Shown here: piece by piece, positions 31,071 through 44,300 of the stretch
How positions within the stretch are numbered: position 1 is the first letter of the stretch
Layout: every line of letters starts with the position of its first letter
From: Serinus canaria
Taxonomy: Eukaryota; Chordata; Aves; Passeriformes; Fringillidae
Assembly: GCF_022539315.1 (NCBI RefSeq)
Contig: NC_066327.1
Coordinates: forward strand, 14,672,995-14,736,994
DNA length: 64,000 bases
Direction: 5' to 3'
Position numbers and translations under genes: made by a program
The notes under the pieces: generated by a model
What the model saw: only the letters and a program-made list of their open reading frames with translations
The model's database searches: none
Told to the model about the DNA's origin: nothing

Positions 31071-32897
31071 TTTATTGTAACAGGTAATTTGGACAGTCAC
31101 AGATACCAAAGCCGAGGGGATGTAGAACAGCTGTGGGCATGGCTCCCCGAGAGCTGCCCCAGCCTGACATGGAGCACATGGCAGTTGGAGCACCCAGGGG
31201 CCCGGCTGCCTGCATGGCCTGGAGGGACAGAGCACAGGGGGGCACATTGTTCCCCCACAAGTAGCCAGGGGTGCTTCCCGCTGCTCTGCAACGCAAGGCT
31301 GAGGCAGGCAGCCAAGTCCCCAGGTGTCCTGCAGCACAGCAGAGCTGCCTACGCATGCTGAAGCTCAGGGGGCCAGGCAGGAATGATCAGGCCTATGGTC
31401 AGGGGGCACAGTCCCAACACACAACAGCAAGTGATTCCCTACACACCCATTTATCTTCCAGCCCACTGGTGAGATCATGCCCCAAAGCCATGGGTGCCCA
31501 GGCACCCCCCACAGCTGCAGCAGCAGGACCGGTGACATTCTGGCCCTGGAGCGACAGCTGCAGGGCAGGAGAGCTCTGCACACTGGATTTCCAGCTGAGC
31601 AGGGCTCTGCAGAGGGGCTCAAGTGAATGTTTTTTTGGGCTCTGCTCTATGTGCCCCCAAGCTGCTGCAAGCCCTTCCCAAGCCCTTCAGACCAGACCCA
31701 GAGCACCAGCTCAAGGCTGTCCCTCTCCTGCTACCCAGGAGTTGTGCAGGTTCCCAGGACTGGTGCCATCCCTGCCAAGCAGAGGAGAAAAAGTTTGAGC
31801 AGGGAGCAGGACTGAGGCATCTCCCCACACTGCCTTAGGTGGGCAAATCCAGGGGGCAGAGCAACTTCAGACAGATGTGCAGGTTGTTCTCAGGGCCAGT
31901 ACAAGCCCCAGCACCAGAACTCTGCCCAACCCTGCTCTGGGCCCTGGGATTATAACGGAAGATGGGGGTTGGACCTGCCCCACGGCAGCTGGACCTTTCT
32001 ACGTCACTGCAACTACACAGCCTCCATCTCCCATTCTGGTAGCAAGGGAAGGAGCAGAGCAAAGCCAAGGGTCCCCCAAAGCTTGTAATCCCACATTCCC
32101 AACTGCTGGTGTTCATGGGGGAAGGACAGGAAACATCCTGCATGCTTCCCCTACAGTCCCTCCCAGTGGCCCACACCACTGTGCTGCCAGCACTGCAGGA
32201 TGGATGGGACATGAACACTGGAGCTGCACCAACTTTTCGGGGCATGGCCAGGCTGGGCAGAGTTCTGATGGGCTTAGGGCAGCCGCTGGCAGTCCAGGCC
32301 CAAACTGGGCACCTGTACTCACATTCCTCAGTCCCTGCCAGTCTGGCAATGCCATGCTGCAGCCACACTCCCTGCAGGACCCAGCAGTGTGGAGACAAGC
32401 CAGGGCTGTTTCTCCACCCTCCCAACCCTGCTCCAGATCTGATCTAAATCCCATGGGAAAGGAAGACAGCAGCCCAGGATCCCATTGGGATACCTGCCTC
32501 AGGGCTAGGACTGAAGCCTGGACATGGGGCTGCCAGGACAGCTGCAGGCAGGTTTATTCCCAGCACAGGGCTGAAGTGGGGAACACAGGATGGGATATTC
32601 CCTGGTCATTTAGCCAGGCCCTCAGACATAATATCCTGAAGAGCCTGGGCTGGGGCTTCCCCACTAACTCAGCTCTGCCATCCAGTGCCGCTTCCCGGGG
32701 AAATGCCACAGTGATTTATAAATAAGTGTAAAAAGAGACCAATGCACCTTTTAAGCAAAGGAAAACCATGGGGAGAGTTATACAACCAGTGACTCGAGCA
32801 CAGCCGAGGCGCAGATCACGGAGCAGGCAGTGGGAGGCCCTTCCTGGCTCAGTGAGCCCAGCCATGCCCGCTGTGCTCCCAGCTGTGCCAGGCACAG
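31071..32897 (-). terminator. CLTB: CLTB 3' UTR with two poly(A) signals
   Basis: Minus-strand AATAAA occurs at 32553-32558 (about 340 bases after the stop) and at 31071-31076 (about 1.8 kb after it). This suggests short and long 3' UTR isoforms. The stretch between contains no recognisable gene on either strand. Confidence 0.55.
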
Positions 32898-35800
32898 CTA
32901 ACGGGACAGGGGTGTCTGTTTGAGGGAGATGAGCACCGAGCGCATCCGCGAGACATCCTTGCTCTGCTTGCTGCTCTTGGGGTTGAAATCACACAGCTGG
33001 GCCACCTTCTCCCACTCAGAGCCTGGGGTCTCCTCCTTGGACTCCTTCAGGAATGCTTCCTCCGAGGCCCTGCAAAGATATTGTGGGTTGTCACTGGCAG
33101 ACCCCTTTCCAAGCAAACTCTTCCTTCTGTCTTAAAAACCCTTGTGTCCCTGCTTCCTGTCCCTTTACTCCAGCTGATGAGCTCAGTGTCCTCTGGGACC
33201 AAGAGACACGCGATGCTCAAGTCTGCCTTTGGCTGAACTCACCCAAAACATCATTCATCCAGGCGTGCAGGAGTATCTGCCTGCTCCCAAGATTTCACCC
33301 CCACAAAGCCATCCCCAAAAAGTCATAAGAGCCCATGGCTTTGCATCTTCAACCAGCTCCTACAGAGGCGTTTCTAGGAGCTCCACTCATGTCCTAAAAC
33401 TCCACCATTTGGAGACACTCAGCTGCATCATCCTCCCTCTGGTAGCTCACCAGGCCAGTACCTCCCAGCATCCCCCCTTCCCTTGGCTGGGCAGGCAGTG
33501 CTGGGGCCAAGACCCCCAGAGCCTTTGGGGCAGGATATGGTCTGTAAGAGGCACATACACGTAGCCAATGACATCGGCGTCCGGCTGCTGGTAAAAGGCT
33601 TTGTCAGCGATCCTAGCCCCGGGCACAGAGAGAGAGAGAGTGGAGCGGAGCAACAGGCAGGCAGAGGGTTAGAAAGAGAGAACAGAGGGGGTTAGTTCTC
33701 CCAAAGAGTAACCCACACACTTCAGCACACCAGGAGAACCTGGAGCCCAACCCTGCCCCCCCTGCGAGCCCCATGCAGGGGCAGGAGGCACCAAGATCCC
33801 AGGGTGATCCCAGTGTGGTTCCAGCCAGAGTAGCTTTGCACAGCCACCAGAGCCACTCCAAGACCTGGGGACTCTCCCCTTGCTTGGCAAGGCTCTGTCC
33901 CTGCAGGGCTGGACCCCTCTGTGGGGAAAGAGGCCCTCAAACATCCCAGGAAGGTAGACAGTACTTTTGGCCATGCTGACCCTGACATACCTGTTGTTTG
34001 CTCGGTTCTTCTCCATCTGCTCATTCTGACGCAGGTTCCACTCCTCCAGGTCCTTCTTGGCCTTCTCACGCCATTCCTGCTCAGTTACCTTCGATGCCGC
34101 ATCTAAGGCCCGAGTGAGACAGAGCCCATCAGCCACACTGGCACCTGCTGGGTGTGCTGAGCAGCCCCTTGGCAGGCAGGACAGCTGCAGCCTCTCAGAC
34201 CTGTCCCCAGTCCCCACCAATACTGGCCAAAAAGAACTACAGCCCCAAGGATATCAGATCCTTGGCAGGGGCACGAGACATCTCTCTGGGATGTAGCAGG
34301 GTCACCAAGAGGTGAGGGACTCCAAGAGCCCTGACTGCCATGTCACAAGGTGCCACAAGCACAGGGGGCTACACATGGCCTTGGGTCTCACCCAGCTCCT
34401 CCAGGCGCTTCTTCTGCTCCTCCCTCCACTTGCGGATGCTCTCGGGTTCCTGGGTCAGCCGGTCGGCCTTGGCTATGGCTGCGTAGGCATCCGTGGGGCC
34501 GTTGGACTCCTGTGGCACATGAGCACCTCACCATCAGCACCAGTGCTTCCAAGAGCCCAGCCCAGCCCAGCCACCTCCAAGGGCTGGAGCAGTCAGGACT
34601 CCACACTCCTAGCACTGACAAGCCAAGATAGGAGGTAGGAAGGGTGACAGCTTGGGACATGTGTTCCCAAAGTGCTGCTCAAGCTGCTCTCCCAGCCTCA
34701 GGCCCTGTCAACTAAAGCCTTCCCAGCATTTCCCTCCTTGACTTGCTGCTCACTGCCACCACAGCTCTTGTATCCTCCGGGCAGCCTCACTGCACAGGGC
34801 AGACACTGGCCTTGGAACTGCTCCCCAGGGATTCACTGGGGCCCAGGCAGCTCCAGGACTGAGTTGCTTCCCTCACATCTGAGCTGAGGGCCCTGCCGGG
34901 CCCAGCACCTCCCCTAACACCTTCCACTGGCCAGATGCCCAGTCTGACACCAACCTCAGGAATGGGATTACAGCTTTCTTCCAAGATCCTCAATCTAATT
35001 AAGTCTGTCCCATTCCTGATGCGATTATCATCCTGTAAACCAGGCTTGGGCAGTGCATACGCCCCACTGCTGGGCACCAAGTGGTGTGAAAGGCTTGAGA
35101 AAGGCTGGCACTGCTGAGAGCAGAGATAGGCTTCAGGCTCCCAAAGGGATCTGAGACCCAGGTGTGTTCCCCCGAGAGTCCCCTGGCCACAGGGCAAGTG
35201 GTTTTCATGGGAGATCCAAGTCCCATGGCAGCCCTATCCTGTCTCTGGCCTCTGTCAAGAGATGCTCCTGCCTGCCCCAGAGGCCTCTAGAAGCTACCCA
35301 GGCTGGAGAGAGGGGACTTCTTGGGGAATGGACGATTTGTCACCTGCTCTTAGGGCCCAGGCACTCCTTCATGGCACAAGCCACCTGCAAACAGGCAAAC
35401 AGATGTGGGGCAGATCATGGCAGGTGGGACACATCTTCTCTTCAAAGAGAATGGAGCAGCCAGGACTCCCACGGGAGACCCAGACCTTTCCAGGAGCACC
35501 GTAGCTGTTCTGCAGCTGGATAGCAAACTCCAGTCAATGCTGGGGGCAGAACAACAGATTGCTGGCCCCATACACACCCAATCTTCCTTAGCAGCCCTGG
35601 GCCAACAAAAGGCTGAGCTCTCACCTGAAAGACATCTCCATTGACAGTGGCTCCTCCATTCTGGAAACCTGCTCGAGAAAAAGGAAGAGAGAAGGAAAAA
35701 CACAACTATGGCAGCTGCAGGTGATCCCAGAGGGGATGGTGTTCATGAAACTACATCAGATCAGCTTCTGGGAATTTGTCTGTGCCTTTTTCAGCCCAGC

Positions 35801-37405
35801 ACACCCATGGGATGACACCCTCCCAGTGTCCTGTCCTTGGTAGGATTCAGCAAGCACCTCTCACTCTCCCACACAAACTTCTGCAAGCATTTATGTCTTT
35901 ATGGTGTTTTCACTGCTATTTAATCTTATCTGAAGATTAGGGAAACTGCCCCAGCACAAGACTGACACAGGCTGCTGCTCTGACTGTAGAAACACAGCCT
36001 GACCAACCCCAACCCCTGCAGATGGACACAGCTGATCCAAGAGCTGCCAGCCAAGTGCCAAGACAACTCTCCAGGGACATGGCCCCACAGAAACACTCCT
36101 TGTGCTCCACCAGGACAGAAGGGCATGCCTGCAGGCCGAGGTCCTTGGGAGCCCACCTGTGATGAGCTGCAAGGTCAGGGTTGGTAATGGGGCACCCATC
36201 TACCCACACAGCCCCAGAGAGCTGCACACCTGGGTAACAAAGCCAGCCCAGGCAGGGGGCTCTCTGCTGCCAGGAGAGAAGAAGCTTTGAAGGAGTCACG
36301 CTCTAGGCCCTGAGCTTTCCCCAACTGACCACAGGGCTTCTTCTGGCCAGCCAGCTGCAGGCACAGACATTGCAGCTCAGGCCAGCACTGTCCTCAAAGT
36401 GCTCAGCCCCATGACTACACCCAGCTCCAGCCTGTCTAACTGCATTTATCACTGTGGCTGTCAACACCTCTCCAGGCCCAGATCTGCCTCCATGGCCCTG
36501 TGTGCAGAGCTCTGAAACCACTGCTCCACAGACAGCATGAGGAGACCCTGTGGGGCTGGGTTAGGGGAAAGAGTCAGAGCCCTGTGGCAACAGTGCTCCC
36601 ATGTCCACACAGAGAGCAGACGCCAAAGCCCCTGCAGGCTGGAGACAAGAGAGCAGAATTGGCACATTCTACCTGCAGGGCCTGGGACCACAACGTTCCC
36701 AATTGCAATGTCTTCCATTTTGCATCCCAAAGGGCTCTCCTGTCTGTGGGGACAGTGACAAGGCTGTCATTGCTCCTCAGTGCCGCCTGGATGCCTTTTA
36801 CACTGCCATAGCTGGGAGCACTGAAACATGGAGTCGGGAGTTCATCCAACCCGGGAAACCCAGCACAAGGGGGAGAAATCCCCCCATGGCTGGCACATCC
36901 CAGCTCAGGATTTACCCCACATCCCCAAGATTCGAGAAGCCCTTTAGGCACAAACACAGGCCCAGACGACCCTTGCTAGGATGCCAGCCTGGCCCACAGG
37001 GTCACCCCGCCACCGGCCCATGAGATGCAGCACAGACCCCATCACCCACCGGGGATGCACTGCATCCCCTCGGGGACCCCAGCCCCGTGTGGATGCGGCC
37101 CAGAGGACCCTTCCCTGCCTTCGGGACAGAAGGGGGCACAGCCCTACATTACCCCACAAGGTCGGGAGCCGGCCCGCACCCAGAGGGAGCGCAGCGGGGC
37201 GGCCCCCGTAAGCGTGCTCACCCTGTTCCGGCGGGGCCGCCTGCCCGCCCGGGGCGGCGGCCGCCTCGCCGTCGGTCGGCCCGAAGCCCTCATCGTTCTC
37301 GATGCCCGCGATCTCGCTCTCCTGCTGGGCCAGAAAGGCGGCGGCCGGGTCCTCCTCGGCGCCAGCGCCCTCAGATGAGGAAAAGAAGCCGAAGTCGTCG
37401 GCCAT
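32898..37405 (-). CDS. CLTB: clathrin light chain B with neuronal exon
   Basis: Clathrin light chain B binds the hub and proximal leg of the heavy chain and regulates coat assembly on endocytic and trans-Golgi vesicles. Six minus-strand exons join in phase: 37222-37405, 35625-35668, 34392-34509, 33991-34102, 33559-33612 and 32898-33069. They encode 227 residues with the 18-codon exon and 209 without it (human 229/211). The chain starts MADDFGFFSSSEGAGAEEDP. It contains the light-chain signature ESEIAGIENDEGFGPTDG, a heavy-chain-binding helical region (PESIRKWREEQKKRLEEL, then KVTEQEWREKAKKDLEEW), and the C-terminal VAQLCDFNPKSSKQSKDVSR to TPLSR. Exon 33559-33612 encodes IADKAFYQQPDADVIGYV, the known brain-specific insert. 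Its flanking introns are both phase 2, so skipping keeps frame. The B form rather than A is indicated by the N terminus and the insert layout. Confidence 0.96.
33613..33692 (-). promoter_or_regulatory. CLTB: pyrimidine tracts upstream of CLTB neuronal exon (PTB-type)
   Basis: On the transcribed strand the intron just before the neuronal exon holds seven CT dinucleotides (plus-strand AG run 33627-33640), ending 14 bases before the exon. A second cluster, TTCTCTCTTTC, lies at about 33671-33681. These match UCUCU/CUCUCU polypyrimidine-tract-binding-protein sites. PTB repression of the clathrin light chain B EN exon outside neurons is established in mammals. Confidence 0.65.
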
Positions 37406-37768
37406 GACCGGCCCGCCCGCGCCGCTCCCGGTCCGGCTGCGCGGCTCGGCTGGGCTGGGCCCGACTGTGCCCGGGCGGAGCTGTCGCTGTCACTGCGGCG
37501 GCGGGCGGGGCAGCCGCGCTGACATCAGCACCGGGGCGGGCCCACGGGCGCGTCCCGCCTCCCGGCCAGCCGCAGCGGGCACGGGGAGCAGGGCCTGCCC
37601 GTCTGCCTCTCCCGGGGCTCGACTGGCCGCGGTCCCGCCGCGCCGACCCCTCACGCGGGTGCTCGTAGCTGCGGGTGGGAGCGGGGCCCCCTCACAGCTT
37701 CCTCCATCTTAGCGGCCGCCGCCATCTTGGGCCCGGCGCACGGGCGGCCCAGCGGGACGAGGGGTGCC

Positions 37769-37858
37769 GGGCAGGACCCACTCGGCGGGACCGGAGGTAG
37801 CGGGCAGGACCCACCCAACGGGACCGGAGGTGCCCGGGCAGGACCCGCTCGGTGTCCG
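37769..37858 (+). repeat. 33-bp tandem repeat, about 2.7 copies, CLTB-FAF2 interval
   Basis: GGGCAGGACCC starts at 37769, 37802 and 37836, each followed by CGGGACCGGAGGT or a variant. The period is 33-34 bases. Confidence 0.8.
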
Positions 37859-37982
37859 GCACCCCCTGCGGTGACGGGAACACAGCCAGTTCCCGGGGGC
37901 CTTCGGCTCATATCCCCCCGCCCCCCTCGGGCTCAGGGCCCGCTCCCACAGCAACAGGCTGCCCCCTCATCCCCGGCCTGTT

Positions 37983-38103
37983 CCGGGAACACCCGAGCAG
38001 CCCTTGGCACGCTTTGGAACTCCTCGTTTGTCCGCCGGGAACACCCGAGAGGTGCTCGGCACACTTCGGAACTCTACGTGTGCCCACCGGGAACACCCGA
38101 GAG
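37983..38103 (+). repeat. 52-bp tandem repeat, about 2.3 copies, CLTB-FAF2 interval
   Basis: CCGGGAACACCCGAG starts at 37983, 38035 and 38087, exactly 52 bases apart. The rest of the unit (GGCAC-CTT-GGAACTC) is also recognisable in the first two copies. It is distinct from the 33-bp repeat 125 bases upstream. Confidence 0.85.
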
Positions 38104-38303
38104 CGGCCACCGCCGCCGATGGGATTCGGGCATCTCCGGCCAGGCCCTAGAGCACTTCGGTTGTGTCCGGAATGCGGCGCGGCAGTTCCGGCAGTGGCCG
38201 ATAAACAGCCATTGGCAGCGCCGCACGGAGCTGGGGTGGAAGTGTGGGCGGGCGACGTCACTTCCGGAGAGTGACGGAGCGGCGGGTCAGAGGCGGCGGC
38301 AAA

Positions 38304-41300
38304 ATGGCGGCGCCTGAGGAACGGGAGCTGACGGCGGAGCAGACCGAGAAGCTGCTTCAGTTCCAGGTGCCACGTCCTGGGAGGCCCGTGGCGGCCGGTG
38401 GGAGGGGGGGAGGCGGTGCCTGGACACGGAAGGGGCTGAGTTGGGCCCGCCCCGCCGGCGCTGGGGGGTATGGGGCTCACGGAGCCGGATAGGCCCGTCC
38501 TGGAGTGGGGTGTCGAGCTGGACATGAGGGGACGGTGAGAGGAGAGACACCTGTGGGCCCAGTCCTGGCCTGGGTGAGTGAGATTTCCGTGCCCCTAATG
38601 CTTCGCTGGGGCGATGTTCTGTCATCGCTAATTGAGAGGTGGCTGCTCAGTACACTCCTTGCAGGAAAAACTCCTTGGTAAGTCCCGGCCATTTTAATTA
38701 GTCTGAAAATTTTCCTTGTCGTAGCTGGAGAGCCTTTCCTGTCACCGAGGCAGAGTTATCCCGTGGGTTTCTGTGGAACATGGTTCCTGCCCCTCACGAT
38801 TGGGTAACGCAGCTGGAGACTGTAATGATCTAATCTGTGTCTGCTACACAACACGGGCAAGGTCGCTTAACCTTTGCTTTGCGAGGCCTGGGGCTGTGTG
38901 GCAGACGAATGATCATAAACAAATCTGAAGATGTGGCTTATTGGGGAGAAAACAGTGCTGGGCAGCTGAAATTTTTAGGGTTGCTCAGGGATGAGTAACT
39001 AAATGTGCTGAGCAATGAAAATTACCTTTAGGTGTCTTGGGTTTGTTTCTGAGCTGTAGGACACCATGTGGCATCCTTTGGATTGCAGTTCTTTTACAAA
39101 TACTGTGATCACTTTTAAGAGTGCTTTGTCTGCTTTTGTTGCTTCACATGATTTTTGTAAGGCTGTGCATTGAAAGTTTGGTGTAATGTAACTGTAGATT
39201 TAAAGGGACTCCAGGGGCATTTGGCCCTGCCTTCCCCAGGTGACACAGTGCAAGTATTCATCATTCCACTCATTGACTTCCCAAGCCTTCAACTGATTCA
39301 CAGCCCCCTGACTTAATTAACGTGCTGAGGTGTCTTCTCATGACTGGACCTAGGAGGAAACTTGCTTTACAGGTGTCCCCTCTAAGTCTACTGCAAACTG
39401 AGTTCTTTGGGCAAAAGACAAAAGGCACAGGCAGTGTTAGCCTTTGCTGTCCCTGTGCTGCCTGGTGAGTAGGTGAGGGTTTTGCACATGTAAATGTCCT
39501 GTTCTCTTGCTGTGAGAAATCCTGGTTCTTGCTCATCTGTTTGATCTAGACAGGTAGCACCAGCTGCTCTCACCACTGACTCTGCTGCTGTTTGCAAACC
39601 TGTGGACAGCTGTGAAGTGAAATAATCCTGTTTCCCAATGCTCCCTGGTGTTGTCATGGACAGAAGGCTTCCAGGGGACCAGAAGGAAGGATTCATACTT
39701 TCCTGTCAAGCTTTGGTTTGAGGCACAGGGAAACACTCCTCAGGTTGTAAGAGGAGAAATTTTTTCATTTAGACCACTGCTGTGCAGAGCCAGATGTGAA
39801 AGTTGTGGTCCAGAAGGCTTGGATACCAGCCAGGATCCTCCCTCTTCTGGGGTATGTTGGATCAGCTCTCTCCAGGGCTAATGACAGACCCCACTGGTGA
39901 TTCCTTCCCCTCTGATGTGTCCCACCTAGCTGAGAAGGCCTTGGGTGTGAATCCTGCTGTGTCCTCAAAAGTAAATCAGTCCTCTTGGAAGAGATTTTTT
40001 TCCTCAGACTCCAATAGGAAAAATGAGGTGTTTGGAGAGATTAAGTAAGTGTCATTAAAGTAATTTGTACATAGCTACAAATCAGCTTGGAAAGCCTTCA
40101 GGGATCCCTGCTGACTTTGCTGGGAACAAACACTTCAGTGTTTTCCAGGATAATTTCACACTTTGTGATGTGCCATCATAAGTAGGCTGTACAGCATTCC
40201 ATGGTGATAGAGCACTGCACTTCCACAGAAGGTTATATCCCACTGCACTGTGCTGAGAGCAGCAGAGCAGACCAGAAAGAAGGCAGGATGACAAGGATGA
40301 GGTAAGGAATAGTAGGAGGCCCTCAGTGAAATAGAGAGCCAAATGGAGGGAAGCATTCACCTAGCAAAAAGCTCTTTAGGGTGATGATGCTGTTGCCCTA
40401 AACTGTTTATTCTACTTCTGCTGGAGAATGCACCTTTCCAGGCAGAGGTGAATGTGCTGTCCTGTCCTGGCCTGAGCTGTTGGGCACAGCTCTGTGTTAG
40501 TGCCTGCTCTGCATTAATTAATTCTACTGCTGTTTGTGTGCTGGGTTCTGTAGTGCTCATACAAACAGCTTTGCTGGCAGAAAGCTGAAACCAGCAGCTT
40601 CCTTCTTGTGGGCAGGGCTTGAACAGGGCAGCTATCTGCACCATGCTGGGGCAGGTTAGTAAAGGGAAAAAAAACAGTAGAGAGAACTGGGATAAACTTG
40701 ATATGAAAGCAACAAAGCCTCTTGCATGCTTTCAGCCTCCCATTTACTGCCAGAGAGCTGGCTAATAATGTAAGGGAATAAAAGCATCTAAATTTTTCAT
40801 CTGTCAAGACCTCGCTGTCCTGACATTTGGAGAGAGAAGTTTACTGTGAACAGTTTAGGAAAGCTGTGCAGTTGTGATTCATTTGGGAGATGGAAGATAC
40901 AGCAGAGCAGCTTTTCTAGGATCTGGTTATTGATCTGTGCCCATTACACTTGGGCTGATGTCTGATATTGTAATATGCTAATGTAAAGTAATGGAGTGTT
41001 ATTTTCAAGAGAGTTGGCACTCATATAATCTCTGACTTCAGCTGGGGAAAACAGAATGCTCAAGGCTGGATATGGCTCTGATTTAGGGGAAGGAGGAAAC
41101 ATGAAACTCCAGGCAGCTTTCCCACTCAGTGAATCGATCAAAACCCTCAGAAAGGCATTTGCTGTAATATGCAATGGGAAACTCTTGGTTAAGGCATTTT
41201 TCCAGTTAGAACTCACATGTTCTTTACCCTTGGAAAGTAATTCTCTGGATTTGGCAGTGGGTTGGGAAGTAAGAGCAGTGCCAGTTAGTCCTGTGGATTT

Positions 41301-44300
41301 GCATCTCCTGTGCTGTGTTTCAACATCGGAGTGGATCTGTAGAGGCAACGGTTTCGTAAGTCCAGTTTACAACCTTTGTCCACTCAGGGTATTCCTTCTA
41401 CTTTTGAAGCATGAAATTGTACTTTCCACTGCTTCAGTATTGAGAAGATTCTGAGCAGTCTCAAAGGTGAGAGATACAAATAATTACCTCCAGCAAAAGC
41501 TTCCTTATGATTTACTATAACACTCTTGCTTTGTGTGGCGGTTGAGAAGGCACTATTGAACTTTTCTGGCATTTGTGGAATTTAATAATTGTTTTTTGAA
41601 ATATTGGCCACTGTGTTGAGCTTGGATTTATTTGAAGGTTTGAGAGTGCTGGTTTAATGGGACTAATTTTAACTACTTACTATGTCTGTAAGATCCATGC
41701 TCTTAAAGACAGCTAATAAGAGATCAGAGCAGCAAGGTGTGAAGATGCTGGTTATTCTCTTAGCCCTGATGATCCTAAAAATGTGCTGGTTTGCCATGTG
41801 TGTAAGTTTGCAGCTGATCAAAGTTCACCAGAGATCCTGAGGCAGTGGAAATAATGTGGAGTTTCAAGTTTCTGATCTGTTTCCATGACTTGGTAAAGCA
41901 GGGGCCATAGGAATGCCATGGGGGTGATAATGACCAGTATCAGTGTTTGCCAGCAAGAGTTGTCTGAAGTGGCAGTTGAACTGTGATCCTGCCATTCCTT
42001 ACATCGGGTGTGGGTCATTCTGAGCCCTGGTGTGTCTCCCAGAACATGGTGGAGCTGTGGTGTATCTAGTGGAGCACTTTAGGGTAACAGCCAGCAAGGT
42101 GCTGAGTGTTAAAAGCTGCCTTTGCCCAGCAGCTTTTCCTGCAGTATTTGATTGTGAAGCCTCATTGATCAGACAAGTGGCGGGAGCACTTGGCGCTGTG
42201 CTGCTTGGATTGGCTTTATCACTTCTGGTTTGAGTTGAGAGCAGCTGAATTAAGATGCTAAGGAAAAAAAAAAAAGAAAGGAAATTCACCTCCCTGGAGA
42301 GCTCATGTAGAAGACTGAGAAGTGGCTAGAGCTGCCTGTCACTGTGGTGGTGGTCAGGAAGGCTGAAGTTGGCTGGCTCTGGTGTCTCTGTGGAACTCAG
42401 ATGGTCTTGCAAATGCTGCAGTGTTTCAGTGCTCGTTAAATGCTTGTTGGTAGCTCTGCTGCTTTTTGACCTAAAACTGCAGAAGAATTTTGCATAATTT
42501 AAAAAGGAGGGAATGCTCGGTGGCGTTCTTAGTGCTCATAGATAATCCAGACATGTAGAGACAAAGGTGTAAATGAGTTTCTGAATCTTGTAAACTTTGT
42601 AAACACCAGCAGAATTTCCAGAATATTGGGGAGTGATGATCAGAAGACTTTCAAGGCTCTGGAATAAACACATTGTGACTCCACTGTAAAATCAATTAAT
42701 TGAGTAGATTGCAGGTGCCTTTAATGGTGTCCTTATAAAAAGACAATGAAGTGCCTGCTGTAGGAATTCAGGTTGAAAAAATAAAGTCAGAATGCAAAAT
42801 AAATTTAATAAAAAAAAAATTAAAAATAAAGTCAGAATGCAAACCCTAAATTTTACTCTGTGAAGCACATATTTAAAGAAAGATAGCTAAACTAAAACAT
42901 TAAATTATGAAACTGAGTGATAATCAGAGGTATTCTAGCAGCAACAGTTGAATTGACTGAGCTTTATTTCTTCTACGAAATCCAATTCTGCAGCATTCCC
43001 TTGCAAGGCTTGTGGCAGACTTACTTTTTAATAAATATTTATTCACCACTGAACAGCAACTTGATGTGCTTTTTTTTCTGAACTTCTGCAGTCACAGTGC
43101 TTTAAGCAGTCTGATTGGGTCTCTGCAGCAGAATGAAACAATGATTTTTGCCCAGTAGATTGGAGAGAAGGTGGTGATCTGGACACTTGGTGAGAAAGAA
43201 GCCAAGAAATGCTCAAAAGTTTGAACTGAGCCCAGAGATTGAATAGGGCATTTGTCCACAGTGTTTGTTACACTGGTGGTAGTGGCATGTGGAATGTATG
43301 AATGGGGGCAGGGAGAGGAATAGATGCACCATCCTTCTCCAGTAGAAAAACACAATTCAGTGCATTCTTAACTGGTGAGCCTGTCAGGAGTCCGTCAGGG
43401 GCTTTTCCCGAAAGCAAGGAAAACATCTGCTCAGACCTTAAAGCCAGTGCAGTGGGCAGAGATGTTTCTGTGGCACAGTGACAGCGGTGTTCCCTTCAGC
43501 AAACATTTGTCTCTGTTCAGGAGATATTGATGTGGCTTCCTGTAATAACAGACACAATTGTTTGATCTCCTGTGCAGAAACTCTGATTGGCACAGGGCTA
43601 AAATATACCCAGTGGCTTTGAGGTCTGTCACTGTGTTTGGACTTTTTCTGTTTCAGGCCCTGTGTTGAACTGTTCCTCCTTTTTTTACTACACTGTTTAC
43701 TATGCTTTTTTACTTCCCCTGTGGTGCTGGGAACATTACCTTCAGTAATGCCTGGCTCATTTTGGTTTTAGTTTCTGTTTATGCTGGCAGTGAGTTGAGT
43801 AACAGTCATCTTGAGTTTTCAGAAGTGCTTTGTCTGTATTTTGAGTTCAAGATGATGTTTGAGGGCATTGGCCCAGCCCATCTTTTCTGAGTGGAGCCTG
43901 TGGGCAGTATTGTGTTAAACCCTTGACTGTGCTGAGTGCTGTTGTAGTGACAGACCTTGGGCACACTGAGAGTTGGCTGGTGCTGGAAGAGTGCAAAGGC
44001 CTGTTTGAGGCCTCCTGTGTGTTTACGGGTCACTCTGCTCTTAAACTTAGAGCAGGGCACTTAAAAACTGAGCATTGTGATAATGTGTTGTGGTAACTCC
44101 TACCATGTGCTCGTGCCTTGTTAAGAGCAGTCAGAATGCAGCACTTCTGGCACTCATCTGCTTTTATTCTCTTTCTTTAGGACTTGACTGGCATAGAGTC
44201 CATGGACCAATGTCGCCACACACTGGAGCAGCACAACTGGAACATAGAGGTACTACTGAAAATGAGACTTCTAGCAGTTTCCAAATACCTGGATTAAATG

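Larger units (their letters stand above)
37406..38303. promoter_or_regulatory. CLTB-FAF2 divergent CpG-island promoter region
   Basis: 898 bases separate the two start codons inside a CpG island of about 37030-38480. Visible motifs are a YY1-type GCCGCCATCTT at 37718-37728, and a CRE-like CGACGTCA at 38253-38260 fused to the ETS/GABP site CACTTCCGG at 38259-38267. The latter lie about 40 bases upstream of the FAF2 start. Two short minisatellites occupy the middle. Separate core promoters for the two genes are more likely than one shared core, given the distance. Confidence 0.7.
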
